From CAVTYH01 sp963738835 (GTDB taxonomy: Bacteria; Planctomycetota; Planctomycetia; Pirellulales; JADZDJ01), in contig CAVTYH010000009.1 of NCBI GenBank assembly GCA_963738835.1, forward strand, positions 707,667 through 771,666: 64,000 nt of DNA, written 5' to 3'. Made by a program: the position numbers and the translations under genes. Under the pieces are notes generated by a model that was not told the origin of the DNA, did not search any database, and saw nothing but the letters and a program-made list of their open reading frames with translations. Position 1 is the stretch's first letter. Each line of letters begins with the position of its first letter. Below, piece by piece: positions 22,184 through 31,069 of the stretch.

Positions 22184-22935
22184 TTACTGACAGAACGGAC
22201 AACTGGGCGTAGATGGAAAATTAAATTCGTCGGTCAACGCCGCGGCCTTCGTGGGCTGCCGTTGACTTGCACTCGCAGATTCCAAAAACTTCATGCCTCG
22301 AACCAAGGAAAGCGACCCGGCAAGCACCACGCACCAGCCGGCCAGCTGAAACGTGCGTCGCGCGCACTCAAGGTGAGCAAATTACCCCCGACGCCGGTAA
22401 GTACCATTACCGGCGTCGTGCCAAATCCAAACGCTAGCATTGTCAACCAGCCGGCGAAGATGTTTTGTTTCGCGGAGGCCAAAGCGAGAAACGCGTAGAC
22501 TAGCCCGCACGGTAAGAACCCGGTAAAGACTCCTGCGAAAAACGTGTCGCTCCACGATGGCGCACGTAAAAACTGCCCGAGAAACCGTGGCAACAAACAC
22601 GCATGTTGCCGCGGTGATGAAGCGCGCCGGAGAACGCCCGTCGCGAACATGCCTTGCGCAATCAACAAAACACCGGCAACTAGCGCCAAGATCGCTTGAA
22701 TGGGCAAAAATTCGGATAGAGCACGACTCAATTGCAGCCCGCCATAGCCAGCAATGGCACCAGCGGAACTGTAAGTCGCGATTCGTCCGATGCTGTAGAC
22801 CGCTTGCCGAGCTAGGTTACTTCGCCAGCTGTTCGAGATGGCGCCAATCGAGAGCGCAAACCCTCCGCACATGCCGACGCAGTGCGCCGAGCCGAGTAAA
22901 CCACCGATGAACACCAATAGCATGCTAGAAATCAT
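22184..22935 (-). CDS. SafE/TauE-like (UreH-type) membrane protein, one frameshift
   Basis: The protein has about 250 residues and six hydrophobic segments. The signature start is FIGGLLGSAHCVGMCGGFAL, followed by GFLPCGLVYAFLALA. A frameshift near 22350 was resolved by reading on: the restored tail runs LAGWCVVLAGSLSLVRG and ends in SCPFCQ at 22184, past the apparent ORF end. Proteins of this kind often accompany CcoI in cbb3 clusters and probably help copper or heme-protein maturation. Its ATG overlaps the CcoI stop as ATGA. Confidence 0.8.
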
Positions 22936-25216
22936 CGACTTGAACTTCCGTATCCGGTTTTGATGGCATTTTCTCGGACGATCCGCAAAGCAATCATCGC
23001 ATCGGATTCATATCGCTCTACCGTTAATTCCTCCGCGCAGTGTTTAATGCTGCCGCCGGAATCCGAATCGTCGCCACTCAATCGCAACGAATTACCGACT
23101 ACGAAAAAACTGCTGAGCATCATCGCGGCCGACGCCCAAATAGGATTCAGCCGGCCAGACACTGCCAGGCCAATCCCGAATACGTTGTACGCCAGCGACC
23201 AGAACAGATTCTGCCGGATAATTCGTACGGTGCGGTGCGCCAATTCGATCGACCACGGCAAGCGTGATAGATTATTGCCCAGCAAACAGACATCAGCAGC
23301 TTCGCGAGAAACATCGGCTCCACAGCCCATCGCAATGCCAACATCTGCTGCGGCCAGTGCAGGCGCATCATTGAGCCCATCGCCGACCATCGCCACGTCG
23401 CCGCCCGTTTGCCGCGCCTCTCGAACAGCCGCTACTTTGTCGTCAGGCAAAAGAGCACCGCGCGCTTGAATTGCGAGACGCCGGCCGAAAGCCGCCGCCC
23501 GTTGTGTGGTGTCGCCAGTGAGCAATTCCGCTTCGACTCCCTGTGAACAAAGTTGCGCAATGGCCGTCACGCCCTCCGATCGCAATTGTTCATCAATTAC
23601 GAAAACACCACGGACCATCCCCTTCCAACCGATCAACGTGGTCGCAGCTTCCTGGTCGAGAAGCTGCTCGAGATCTGAGTGCAACGATCCAGGGATGGTC
23701 AGATTCATTTCCTGTATCAACCGGTGATTGCCTAAGACAACCGTTTCGCCTGATGCTAGATCGCGCCAATCAATCCACGCCCTGGCAGAGCCCGGATCGC
23801 AAGGGGTCGATTGAACGCAGCTTGTGAGCAGCCAACGTACCGTGTGATGGCAACAGAATATGGGTGGTTTGACGATTGTGTCAATGCAGCGGCCCGTTGA
23901 GACACGACTTTGGTTTCTTCTCCAACGGCGCACTGCAGCTCAATGACTTCGCACTCTCCGGAGGAAAGCGTGCCGGTCTTGTCGAAGAAGATTTGTTTTA
24001 CCGCCGCCAGTTTTTCGATGGCGTCGCCGTGTCGAAACAAAACCTGATAGCGCGATGCGCGGCCCAACGACATCCACACAGCCAATGGTGTCGCTAAACC
24101 CAGCGCGCAAGGACAAGCTATCAACAACACCGTAAGACCAGTCTGTACGCCATGTTCGACACCATAGTGCCCGGCGTGCCAGCTTGCAGCCGCCAAAGCC
24201 AGGATTATGGTAGCGGGCAAGAAGAAGGCAGCAATGCGATCGGCGATGCGTTGATAGCGGCCTTTGATGACGCGCGCTTGCTGGATCGCTTCAACCATTC
24301 GCTGCAATGCGCCCTGACCGGCATCGGCCGCCACTTCGATGACCAGCTGTCCATCCAGATTCAGCGTGCCGCCAAACACGTTGTCGTCGATCTGTTTCAC
24401 GGTGGGATGCGATTCGCCTGTGACCAATTGCTCATCGATTGCGGCAAAACCGTTGAAGATACAACCATCGGCAGGAATGCGCTCGCCGGCAAGCACGCGA
24501 ACTTGATCAAGTGCGCGAAGCTCGTTTAGTGTGACGATTTCTTCGCTATCAGCAACCAGCCGCCGGGCTGTTGGCGGAAGCAGTTTTGCCAGCGATTCAA
24601 TTGCCTCGGTCGCCCGCAGTTTGCCGACCGATTCGAACCAGCGACCCAATGTAACCAGCACTAACACGACGCAAACAATTTCAAAATAGACGTGGCCTTC
24701 GCCGCGAACGACAGACGCCAGCGAATAGAAGAACGCGGCCATGACACCCAGCACCAACAGCAAATCGACTGCCGCGACTCCCCGCCGCAATTCCTGCCAA
24801 GCATTGGCCACCAGCGGACCAGCCAAGAGCCATACCACGGGTGCGCTGAGTGCCAATGTGAGCCAACGGAAGACATCGGCCATTTGCGGGGCAAGATGGA
24901 GATTGGTTTCGACTTGCGGCAGCGAGCTTATGGCTGAGGAAGTTGGATAGATGTCGTCAGCCCATAAAACCATCGTGAACATCACCACGTTTACCGTGAA
25001 AAAGACAGCGATGCCCAAGCGCGCAAGCGGTTTGTTGATCACGGCACCCGCCGCGCGCTCTTCCATCACCTCAGCAGCAAATCGGCAGCCAGAACAGCAG
25101 TAAATGGGCCTAGTGGTGAGGGAATCGCATGCCGACGCATGTTTCGTCTGACTCCACCACCACCAGCCGCTGGCTAGCGGTAACCCGCAATAGCTGCACG
25201 TGCGATCGGCGGTCAT
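22932..25216 (-). CDS. ccoI: Copper-transporting P1B-type ATPase CcoI/FixI, one frameshift
   Basis: This heavy-metal ATPase of about 760 residues supports cbb3 oxidase assembly. The N-terminus has CSYCGLPL and YCCSGCRFAAEV, the usual CcoI variant metal-binding region. The membrane CPC motif is in IACPCALGLATP, the phosphorylated Asp in DKTGT and the hinge in MVGDGLNDAPA. A frameshift near 23770 separates the nucleotide-binding domain (IRALPGRGL) from the C-terminal part. The start overlaps the preceding 58-residue gene as ATGA. Expression is therefore likely coupled to the oxidase genes. Confidence 0.9.
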
Positions 25217-25389
25217 GGGCGCTGGAGCAGTTCGATCTGCAGACTGGGAAACAGATACTTGACGGTGTAGTAAATGGCAAAAATCCAGAAACCAATCCAA
25301 ATCGCGCGCACATACCACGGAATGCGATTGCCGCGGTATTGATGAAATTGATGTTCGGCTTCGGGCGAGTTTTCGTCAACTGGATTCAT
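25213..25389 (-). CDS. 58-residue single-helix membrane protein of the cbb3 cluster
   Basis: MNPVDENSPEAEHQFHQ is followed by one transmembrane helix (IPWYVRAIWIGFWIFAIYY) and a short tail. Both ends are coupled by ATGA overlaps, with the upstream small gene at 25386-25389 and with ccoI at 25213-25216. It may be the equivalent of the small CcoQ/CcoH-type subunits, or a remnant of the CcoP membrane anchor, because the soluble di-heme part is encoded separately at 28626. Assignment is by position. Confidence 0.65.
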   Translation of the reverse strand: MNPVDENSPEAEHQFHQYRGNRIPWYVRAIWIGFWIFAIYYTVKYLFPSLQIELLQRP

Positions 25390-25698
25390 CGTGACACCAT
25401 GTTTTCCTTCGCATCGAGGAGCTGTTCGTTTTCGAGCATCGTGTATTTGGGCAGTTCGATATCGCGAAACATGCCGTTCATCGCGCCCCAGCCCAACAGC
25501 AACAGAAATCCGGTACTGGCGAGCAGATAATTCATGATCGGCGCGATGGCGAACGCGCCTTCGGCATCCCCCTGGCAAAGAATCACCAGTTCGCGGAATT
25601 TGCTGCCGAATCCCCAGAGACATGGGAGCAGGAACGAACGCGGCAACTAACGCCCGAATCCACGGCCGCCAGGGTTTTGCGGTGTTTGATGGGGTCAT
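25386..25698 (-). CDS. Small membrane protein of the cbb3 cluster, one frameshift
   Basis: The restored protein of about 104 residues starts MTPSNTAKPWRPWIRAL at 25698. It continues in another frame after about 25615 with FGSKFRELVILCQGDAEGAF, one transmembrane helix (IMNYLLASTGFLLLLGWGAM) and a charged tail. It lies between ccoO and the 58-residue gene, with ATGA overlap to the latter. I do not recognise a named family. Position suggests an assembly factor or small subunit of the oxidase. Confidence 0.6.
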
Positions 25699-25731
25699 GA
25701 TGGCATTGAACTGGTTTGGGCAACGAACAAA

Positions 25732-26410
25732 TCACTTGTTTTCTACGCCTGCTTCTAACATGGATTGCTGCAATTGCTCGATCGACTTGTAATCTTCATA
25801 GTACGGATAAACGTCCAGCCACGAGCCGAGCCATTGAATGTACGTGATGATCGCCAGCCCGCGCTTGTTGGGCTTGTTCGGCGCGCCGTCAAAAAACCAA
25901 GCATATTCGGGCATGGGCGAACCGGTGGAAGTCAGCGTTGGTTGGAAAAAGTGAGCGGCGTGCCAGTCGTTCGAGCGGCGGCCTCCTTCGCGGCTTAAAT
26001 CGGGCCCGACGCGACGAGTGCCGAACATCACGGGCCGTTGCAATGTGTTTTGATATTCCCAAGTTTCGGAGACAGGTCCCCAGCGGCGCGATTCATTGGA
26101 AACCGGCCGGACGAATTGACTGTGGCAATGCCAGCAACCTTCGCTCACATAAATTTCTCGCCCCAAAGTTCAGCGCTTCCGCCGCCGCTTCACGAGTTGG
26201 CTCGCCGTAATATTTTTTGAATTGTTCGGGAAAGCGTCGGGCAAGATCCTCGAATTCGTACATCAAATTCGGATTGGTCAGTTCTGAAACAGTGCTGCTC
26301 CGGCAAATTCTTGATACATGTAAATCGGGCACCAGCGCGTTAGAAATAAATGCGAACACGAAAAACCCCAGACCGCCAACCAGCAGCACGCCTGCTTTGC
26401 TTTCAAACAT
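25732..26410 (-). CDS. ccoO: cbb3-type cytochrome c oxidase subunit II (mono-heme), frameshifted
   Basis: An N-terminal membrane anchor (LLVGGLGFFVFAFISNALVPD) is followed by the heme-c motif CWHCH in EGCWHCHSQFVRPVSNE and the conserved TRRVGPDLSREGGRRSNDWH. The distal Met is probably in SPMPEY. A frameshift near 26160 splits the gene just before the heme site, and the sequence around 26300 may hold a second indel. It delivers electrons to CcoN. It lies 54 bases after ccoN. Confidence 0.88.
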
Positions 26411-26463
26411 GATAGTCCTCGAAAACCCTCGTCGTTAAAATGTCAAATCTAAATGATCAGGCT

Positions 26464-27889
26464 TCATGTTGGCGCTGGTGCAAGAGCAGCTCGATCTACG
26501 GCAGTCGCCGGACCGGCCCAGGTTCGATAGATGTTGTAGAAGAAGCACAACTGTCCGGCGAAAATCGCCAGCCCGGCGAAAACGCGGAAAATCCAAAACG
26601 GGCGAGACCCATCGATCGAAACGTCCCACGACTGAAGCGAGCCCCACCAATAACCTTGCAGAATGCCCGCGCAGCACCAGATCGCCAAACATCAGCACGA
26701 TGCCGACCGCCGACAGCCAGTAATGCCATTCGCATAGCGTCTGGCTGTACCAGCGGCTTGTGCAATAGCCGCGGAAACAGATACGTCATGATGCCCATCA
26801 GCCAGAGTGTGAACACGCCGAACATCACCAGATGGGCATGGCCGACGACCCAATCGCTGAAGTGGATCAACGCTTGAAAGGTGAACGTCACCTGCAGTGC
26901 GCATTGCAAGCAGGTGACGAAATACAGCACCATGCCGGTGTAAAACCAGCGAATCGGCAGATTCGACATCGCCTGCCGCCCGACGCCCCAGATCGTGCCG
27001 AAGAAGTTGATGATCACCGTCGTCACGACCAGTTCGACCGCCACCGTGGCAATCACGGCGCCGTATTGCAGGAACATGGGAATCGGCGTGTACAGAAAAT
27101 GGTGGATGCCGTTGAGCGGATAGAAAAACGCCAAGCCCCAGAAACCCACCAGCGACAGTCCGTGGCTCCAGATCGGCTTCTTCAGCATGATCGGCACGAA
27201 GTAATACATCAGCCCCCAGCCCAAGCGGCGTGACGAACAGACCCACCAGGTCGTGAATGAACAGCCCGCCCGACGGCCCCGTGCTGAGGTGCCGGCGACG
27301 AAAGTACTGCGGAATGAAGTTGCCCATCGCATAGGTCAGAAACGTCCACACAAACATCGCCATGAAATACCACAGCGTCACGTACAGCGGTCCCTTGGTG
27401 CGCACGATCGGTGCCATGAAGTTGATCGCCACCAGCAGCAGGCCGGCCAGCGCCAAAGGATCGATGAACACGGGCGTTTCGCCCCATTCGACGCCTTGCG
27501 CATATCCGGCCAGAATGCCGACCGCTGTCACGAGCACCACGGTTTGCCAGGCAAAGAAGATGAAATACGAAAGCGACCTGCTGAGCACCGGCTTTAGCGT
27601 CAATCGCGGCACGGCCCAGTGCAAACAGCCCAAAAAGGCGTTGGCCAAAAATCCGTAGGCAACGGCGTTTGTATGGACCATCCGCCAGCGGCCTGGCGAG
27701 AACAGTTCCAATCCCGTGCAGCGGATTCCAGCTGACCAATTGCAGCGCCATGAGGATGCCGCCCAGCATCGAGATGAACAGAAACGTCAGCGCCGCCAAA
27801 AAATACCAGGCGACCAATCGGGTTTCCACCAGCGGACGATCCGCTGTTGTTGCGACGGGCGACGTAGGTTTATGTGCAAACTCATCCAT
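26464..27889 (-). CDS. ccoN: cbb3-type cytochrome c oxidase catalytic subunit, several frameshifts
   Basis: This is the heme-copper oxidase subunit I of the C family. Key pieces, read in three frames, are RMVHTNAVAYGFLANAFLG (heme-b ligand His), GNFIPQYF, FIHDLVGLFVTPLG, NGIHHFLYTPIPMF (CuB His pair) and HFSDWVVGHAHLVMFGVF (His ligands). The C-terminus reads FWIFRVFAGLAIFAGQ. Breaks lie near 27705, 27220, 26720 and 26690. The N-terminus is MDEFAHKPTSP at 27889. Four breaks in one highly conserved gene point to poor local sequence quality, though a pseudogene cannot be excluded. Confidence 0.85.
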
Positions 27890-27930
27890 CACATTCTTGC
27901 CTTTTTGTTTTTCGCCAAATAGATAGAATG

Positions 27931-28569
27931 TCACGCTTCCGGATTGTACGGCTTGTACACGCCCAGCGGATAAACCAGCGCCATCGTCCAGCCAAAAACC
28001 AAATGCGTTAATGCCGCAACCCACCACGGAATGAGATCAATGATCCAACGGCCGCCAAATACCAGCGGCTGTAGCCAAATCAGGATGCCATAGAAATTCA
28101 ACAGCCAGATCACCAACGCCAAGACGCTGCAAAGGACCAGTCGCGCCCAGATACCGGCATTTGGCAGAAAGTACGAGATCGCCAGTTCGAACAGCATCCC
28201 ATACAGCATGCCCGTGCCGAGATATAAGACGCACCCCAATGTCAGCAGCACGCCGCTATCGAGCTTCAACGCGGCCTCGCCCATCGGGAAGGTGAGATAG
28301 ACCTGAATGATCCGTAACGGATGCTGCGTCTGACCGCTGATCGCGGGCCACAGTACGCTTCCTACCACGTTCAATAGCAAGCTTGTGCAGGCGGCTAGAC
28401 CGCCGAGCAAGAATCCCGTCGTGGCGTAGTAAGCGCCATAGTAACCCGAGGCTTGCCACGGCCGCGGTGGCACCGGCTCCGCCGGCATTGTATTGACGAT
28501 TTCTTCTTCTAACTCCCGTGCTCGATCGCGGAGCGACTGAAGTTCTTCAAGTTTGGCTTGCCGGTCCAT
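27931..28569 (-). CDS. 212-residue membrane protein linked to the cbb3 oxidase
   Basis: An N-terminal coiled-coil region (RQAKLEELQSLRDRARELEE) is followed by four hydrophobic segments (about residues 48-75, 103-130, 140-165 and 180-202). It lies between the di-heme cytochrome gene and ccoN, 41 bases before ccoN. No named family is recognised. It is probably a lineage-specific component or anchor of the oxidase complex. The frame is intact. Confidence 0.65.
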   Translation of the reverse strand: MDRQAKLEELQSLRDRARELEEEIVNTMPAEPVPPRPWQASGYYGAYYATTGFLLGGLAACTSLLLNVVGSVLWPAISGQTQHPLRIIQVYLTFPMGEAALKLDSGVLLTLGCVLYLGTGMLYGMLFELAISYFLPNAGIWARLVLCSVLALVIWLLNFYGILIWLQPLVFGGRWIIDLIPWWVAALTHLVFGWTMALVYPLGVYKPYNPEA

Positions 28570-28625
28570 ACTGAATGTCCCGAGAATCGTGAGGAATAAT
28601 CAACGCGCAGCTTGAGGATTTGGAA

Positions 28626-29687
28626 TCAGTTATCTGGTTTTGGCTCTGGTGGCGGACCCTCAACGCTTGCCGAGACCGGAGGGCGAAACTTTGCGAGATA
28701 TTCGGCCTCTTGTGCCTGCAATTCGCGTCGCCGTGCGCCGGACACATACTCCACGTAATGCACCAGGTGCCAAAATGTTTCCGGTTTATCTTTTAACGTC
28801 AACGAAAACGATGGCATCGGCGTGCCATTGATTCCCGAATAGATGCGGCGATAGATATCGATTGGCCGATTGCCGCCGTGAAACATTCCGCTGGTAAGAT
28901 CGGCCGAGCGAACTGGCGGAATGTTCGGATCGTTATTCAGCATGGGAACTTCGCGGCCTCGACCGTCGGGTCCGTGGCATTTGTAGCAGCCGGCAATTTC
29001 CGTGAGGAATGCTTTCTCGCCAAGCTTGGCTGACTCATCGCTGTAGGGAATCAACGGCGAGATCGGCGTCACGATCTGAGATTTCGCCTCATTCCACTGA
29101 TCGACGATCCGTTTCACGTAGCCTGGCACATTCGTTGCATCAATCTCATCTTCATTTTGCACTTCTCGCAGCAGTTGCTCTTCCAACTCTCCGCGATGGG
29201 TGAGGACCAACACGTAATCGATCACCGCCTGAAGGTCCTCATTTGGTAGTAGTGCGAATGATGGCATCGCTGTGCCCTTGGCGCCTTTTCGCACGGTACG
29301 CAACAAATCGTCGCGGAGTGGTTTGGTGCCATATGGGGTGGACGTGAACTTGAAGACGCCGCGTCGATAATCACGGGGACGAGGATCGAGATACTGCGCT
29401 GCGGCCCCCGCGCCGTCACCGGAAGCTCCGTGGCATTGGACGCAATATTTGCCGTAGACTGCGGCGCCTTGCAGAAGATGTTCGCGAGAGATTTCGGCAT
29501 TGCCAATTAGCTTCGGATCGGCGGCGGTTCCGCAGTACTTCGTCAAATACTCATTGATAGTCTGCTGTGCCTTGGCGGGCAATTCCGATACCTCTTTGCG
29601 CGGCGACCAGCGCAGATCAGGGCCAAGCGCACAGCCGCCCAGACTCGCCGCTGCCAAAATTACAATCAGCATTTTTACTGGGCTCAC
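28626..29687 (-). CDS. Di-heme cytochrome c lipoprotein (CcoP-like)
   Basis: The 353-residue protein starts with a lipoprotein signal ending LGGC (Cys about 19). Two c-type heme motifs follow: CVQCH near residue 83, with a GTAMPSFALLP Met ligand, and CYKCH near residue 234, with GTPMPSF. The arrangement is the di-heme part of CcoP but with a lipid anchor instead of transmembrane helices. It would pass electrons to CcoO/CcoN. It is the first gene of the cbb3 operon and is preceded by the leader element at 29850-29944. The frame is intact. Confidence 0.85.
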   Translation of the reverse strand: MSPVKMLIVILAAASLGGCALGPDLRWSPRKEVSELPAKAQQTINEYLTKYCGTAADPKLIGNAEISREHLLQGAAVYGKYCVQCHGASGDGAGAAAQYLDPRPRDYRRGVFKFTSTPYGTKPLRDDLLRTVRKGAKGTAMPSFALLPNEDLQAVIDYVLVLTHRGELEEQLLREVQNEDEIDATNVPGYVKRIVDQWNEAKSQIVTPISPLIPYSDESAKLGEKAFLTEIAGCYKCHGPDGRGREVPMLNNDPNIPPVRSADLTSGMFHGGNRPIDIYRRIYSGINGTPMPSFSLTLKDKPETFWHLVHYVEYVSGARRRELQAQEAEYLAKFRPPVSASVEGPPPEPKPDN

Positions 29688-29849
29688 ACGAATCTCCGTC
29701 GAATTCAGTCGAATCGCAATGTGTGTGTCAATATTGATCGTTCAAATCGCCAGCCTGCTTACGATCGTGCCACACAACACCAACGCAACAGGTAGCGATC
29801 TTGGAATCGAAGCGTGGACTTTGATTGCAATGAATCGTCAGGTGCCAAA

Positions 29850-29944
29850 TTGGCCAGCGTGGCCAAAAAGAAATCCTTACGAGGCAACTATGCTTCGCAA
29901 AGATCGATCAAATTGTCTTGGTCTGCCCGTCACGAGCAGATCAA
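29850..29944 (-). promoter_or_regulatory. Structured leader element, copy 1, upstream of the cbb3 operon
   Basis: Read on the minus strand, a 27-base hairpin comes first (29944-29918; 9-base arms, loop TCGTGACGG). A terminator-like hairpin follows (29902-29875), with stem CTTTGCGA/TCGTAAGG and an inner GC-ATAGTT-GC hexaloop. Then come the T-rich ATTTCTTTTT and the 17-base palindrome TTGGCCACGCTGGCCAA (29866-29850). The operon start codon is at 29687. The same order occurs at 30735-30830. The flanking intergenic span 29688-30079 holds nothing else I recognise. Confidence 0.65.
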
Positions 29945-30079
29945 CCGCGAGAAATGTAGCGAATGATAAATTCGTTGTCAATAAATTGGCGACAGATTTT
30001 TGCCAAGGGTAAACTCAATTGCTATTTTTGCTGGTCACGTCACGTCATACAGTGTAATGAAGGGTAAGAGCACGAATTT

Positions 30080-30298
30080 TCAAGCACACTCGGGAAAGTA
30101 TGACGACTTAAGATCTTCTTTTACGTGATTGGCTCGTTTTGAAACGGCAAGCCCCTGAAGTTCTTCGCGCAGCACTCGGATGTGGCGCGGGCACTCGAAT
30201 CCAAGTCTCACCTGCCCACCGCGAATTTCGGTAACCACGATTGCAATGTCCGGATCAATCAAAATCCGTTCACCGGGTTTGCGACTGAGGACTAGCAT
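30080..30298 (-). CDS. csrA: Carbon storage regulator CsrA
   Basis: The 72-residue RNA-binding protein begins MLVLSRKPGERILI with Leu4 and Arg6 as in CsrA. A later VRLGFECPRHIRVLREEL carries the second RNA-contact region. A near-perfect AAGGAGG lies upstream of ATG 30298. CsrA binds GGA-containing hairpins in mRNA leaders and controls translation. It follows a BON gene on the same strand and ends about 390 bases before the cbb3 operon. The C-terminal tail is slightly longer than average. Confidence 0.93.
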   Translation of the reverse strand: MLVLSRKPGERILIDPDIAIVVTEIRGGQVRLGFECPRHIRVLREELQGLAVSKRANHVKEDLKSSYFPECA

Positions 30299-30354
30299 GA
30301 TTGTGACCTCCTTGTTTGGAAAACTGCTCGATGGATTTCAGTTCCAACCCAAAC

Positions 30355-30639
30355 TCAATCAACATGCGGGTATCTAACTTCCAGCCGATCCGCAATGACT
30401 TCGACGCCGATAAGATCTTTCACCGTCCGATGCGCCATTTGTTTCAGAAAGTAACTCCCCACAACACCGCGGAGCATCAGCACTCCCTCGTGAAATTCGC
30501 ACACAATTCGGCGAAGCTGAGGGTAGGAAAGTAGGCGCAACCGATGATGAGCGGCGTCCGTTACCTGTGACCGTAAGGTCGAACAGGACTCGGACGCAGC
30601 TGGCAGATTTGTCAAATTCGTCATGCGATTTCTTGGCAT
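30355..30639 (-). CDS. BON-domain small protein upstream of csrA
   Basis: The 94-residue protein has a BON-like core: LRRIVCEFHEGVLMLRGVVG, then SYFLKQMAHRTVKDLIGVEV and a final beta strand. It is similar to the product at 20861-21127 (shared SF/YFLKQ and G-V spacing). It ends 56 bases before csrA, so the two are probably cotranscribed. The second leader element lies about 96 bases upstream of its start. The role is unknown. Confidence 0.65.
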   Translation of the reverse strand: MPRNRMTNLTNLPAASESCSTLRSQVTDAAHHRLRLLSYPQLRRIVCEFHEGVLMLRGVVGSYFLKQMAHRTVKDLIGVEVIADRLEVRYPHVD

Positions 30640-30734
30640 AAAACCATCCCTTGGGAATAGTTCGTTAGTAAGTGTTCATAAAGGCAGATCGCAGAAGCAG
30701 CGAATTACCCAGCAGGGGCAATACTGCGTCCCAA

Positions 30735-30830
30735 ATGGCCAGCATGGCCAAAAATAGAAAAACCCGGCAGGCAAAACCTGTTGAGCCGAGGCTTTTAAAT
30801 GTCTCGAATTACCCATCGCGAGCAATTCAA
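30735..30830 (-). promoter_or_regulatory. Structured leader element, copy 2, upstream of BON-csrA
   Basis: Minus strand order: hairpin 30830-30804 (9-base arms, loop TCGCGATGG), an 11-base spacer, then a GC-rich hairpin 30792-30763 built on CAGG/CCTG and CTCGG/CCGGG. A T-tract TTTTTCTATTTTT and a TGGCCATGCTGGCCA palindrome (about 30749-30735) follow. The hairpin plus T-tract has the form of an intrinsic terminator lying in front of a gene, as expected for antitermination or attenuation. The intergenic span 30640-31069 shows nothing else. Confidence 0.65.
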
Positions 30831-31069
30831 CGTCTGTAATTTATTCGGTTATCTAATCGAAGTCAAGCTCGATGCAAGTGCGCAACAAATCGCTCCACGG
30901 CTAATTCTGCGTCAGAGGCATTTCGCGAGATAGTTTGATTAAAATCGCGTTATTGATACAATGAAGAGGTGAGCTTGGCTCGTGATGGGCCACTTTCGAA
31001 AGACTATTTGCCCCGTTCGGTCACATTTGTGGCTTGGCGGGGTTTTTTTGTGCATATCGCGAGACATCC

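Noticed and set aside
29850..29866. TTGGCCAGCGTGGCCAA as a sigma-54 promoter
   Set aside because: The GG and GC elements are not at the 10-base spacing that sigma-54 needs on either strand.
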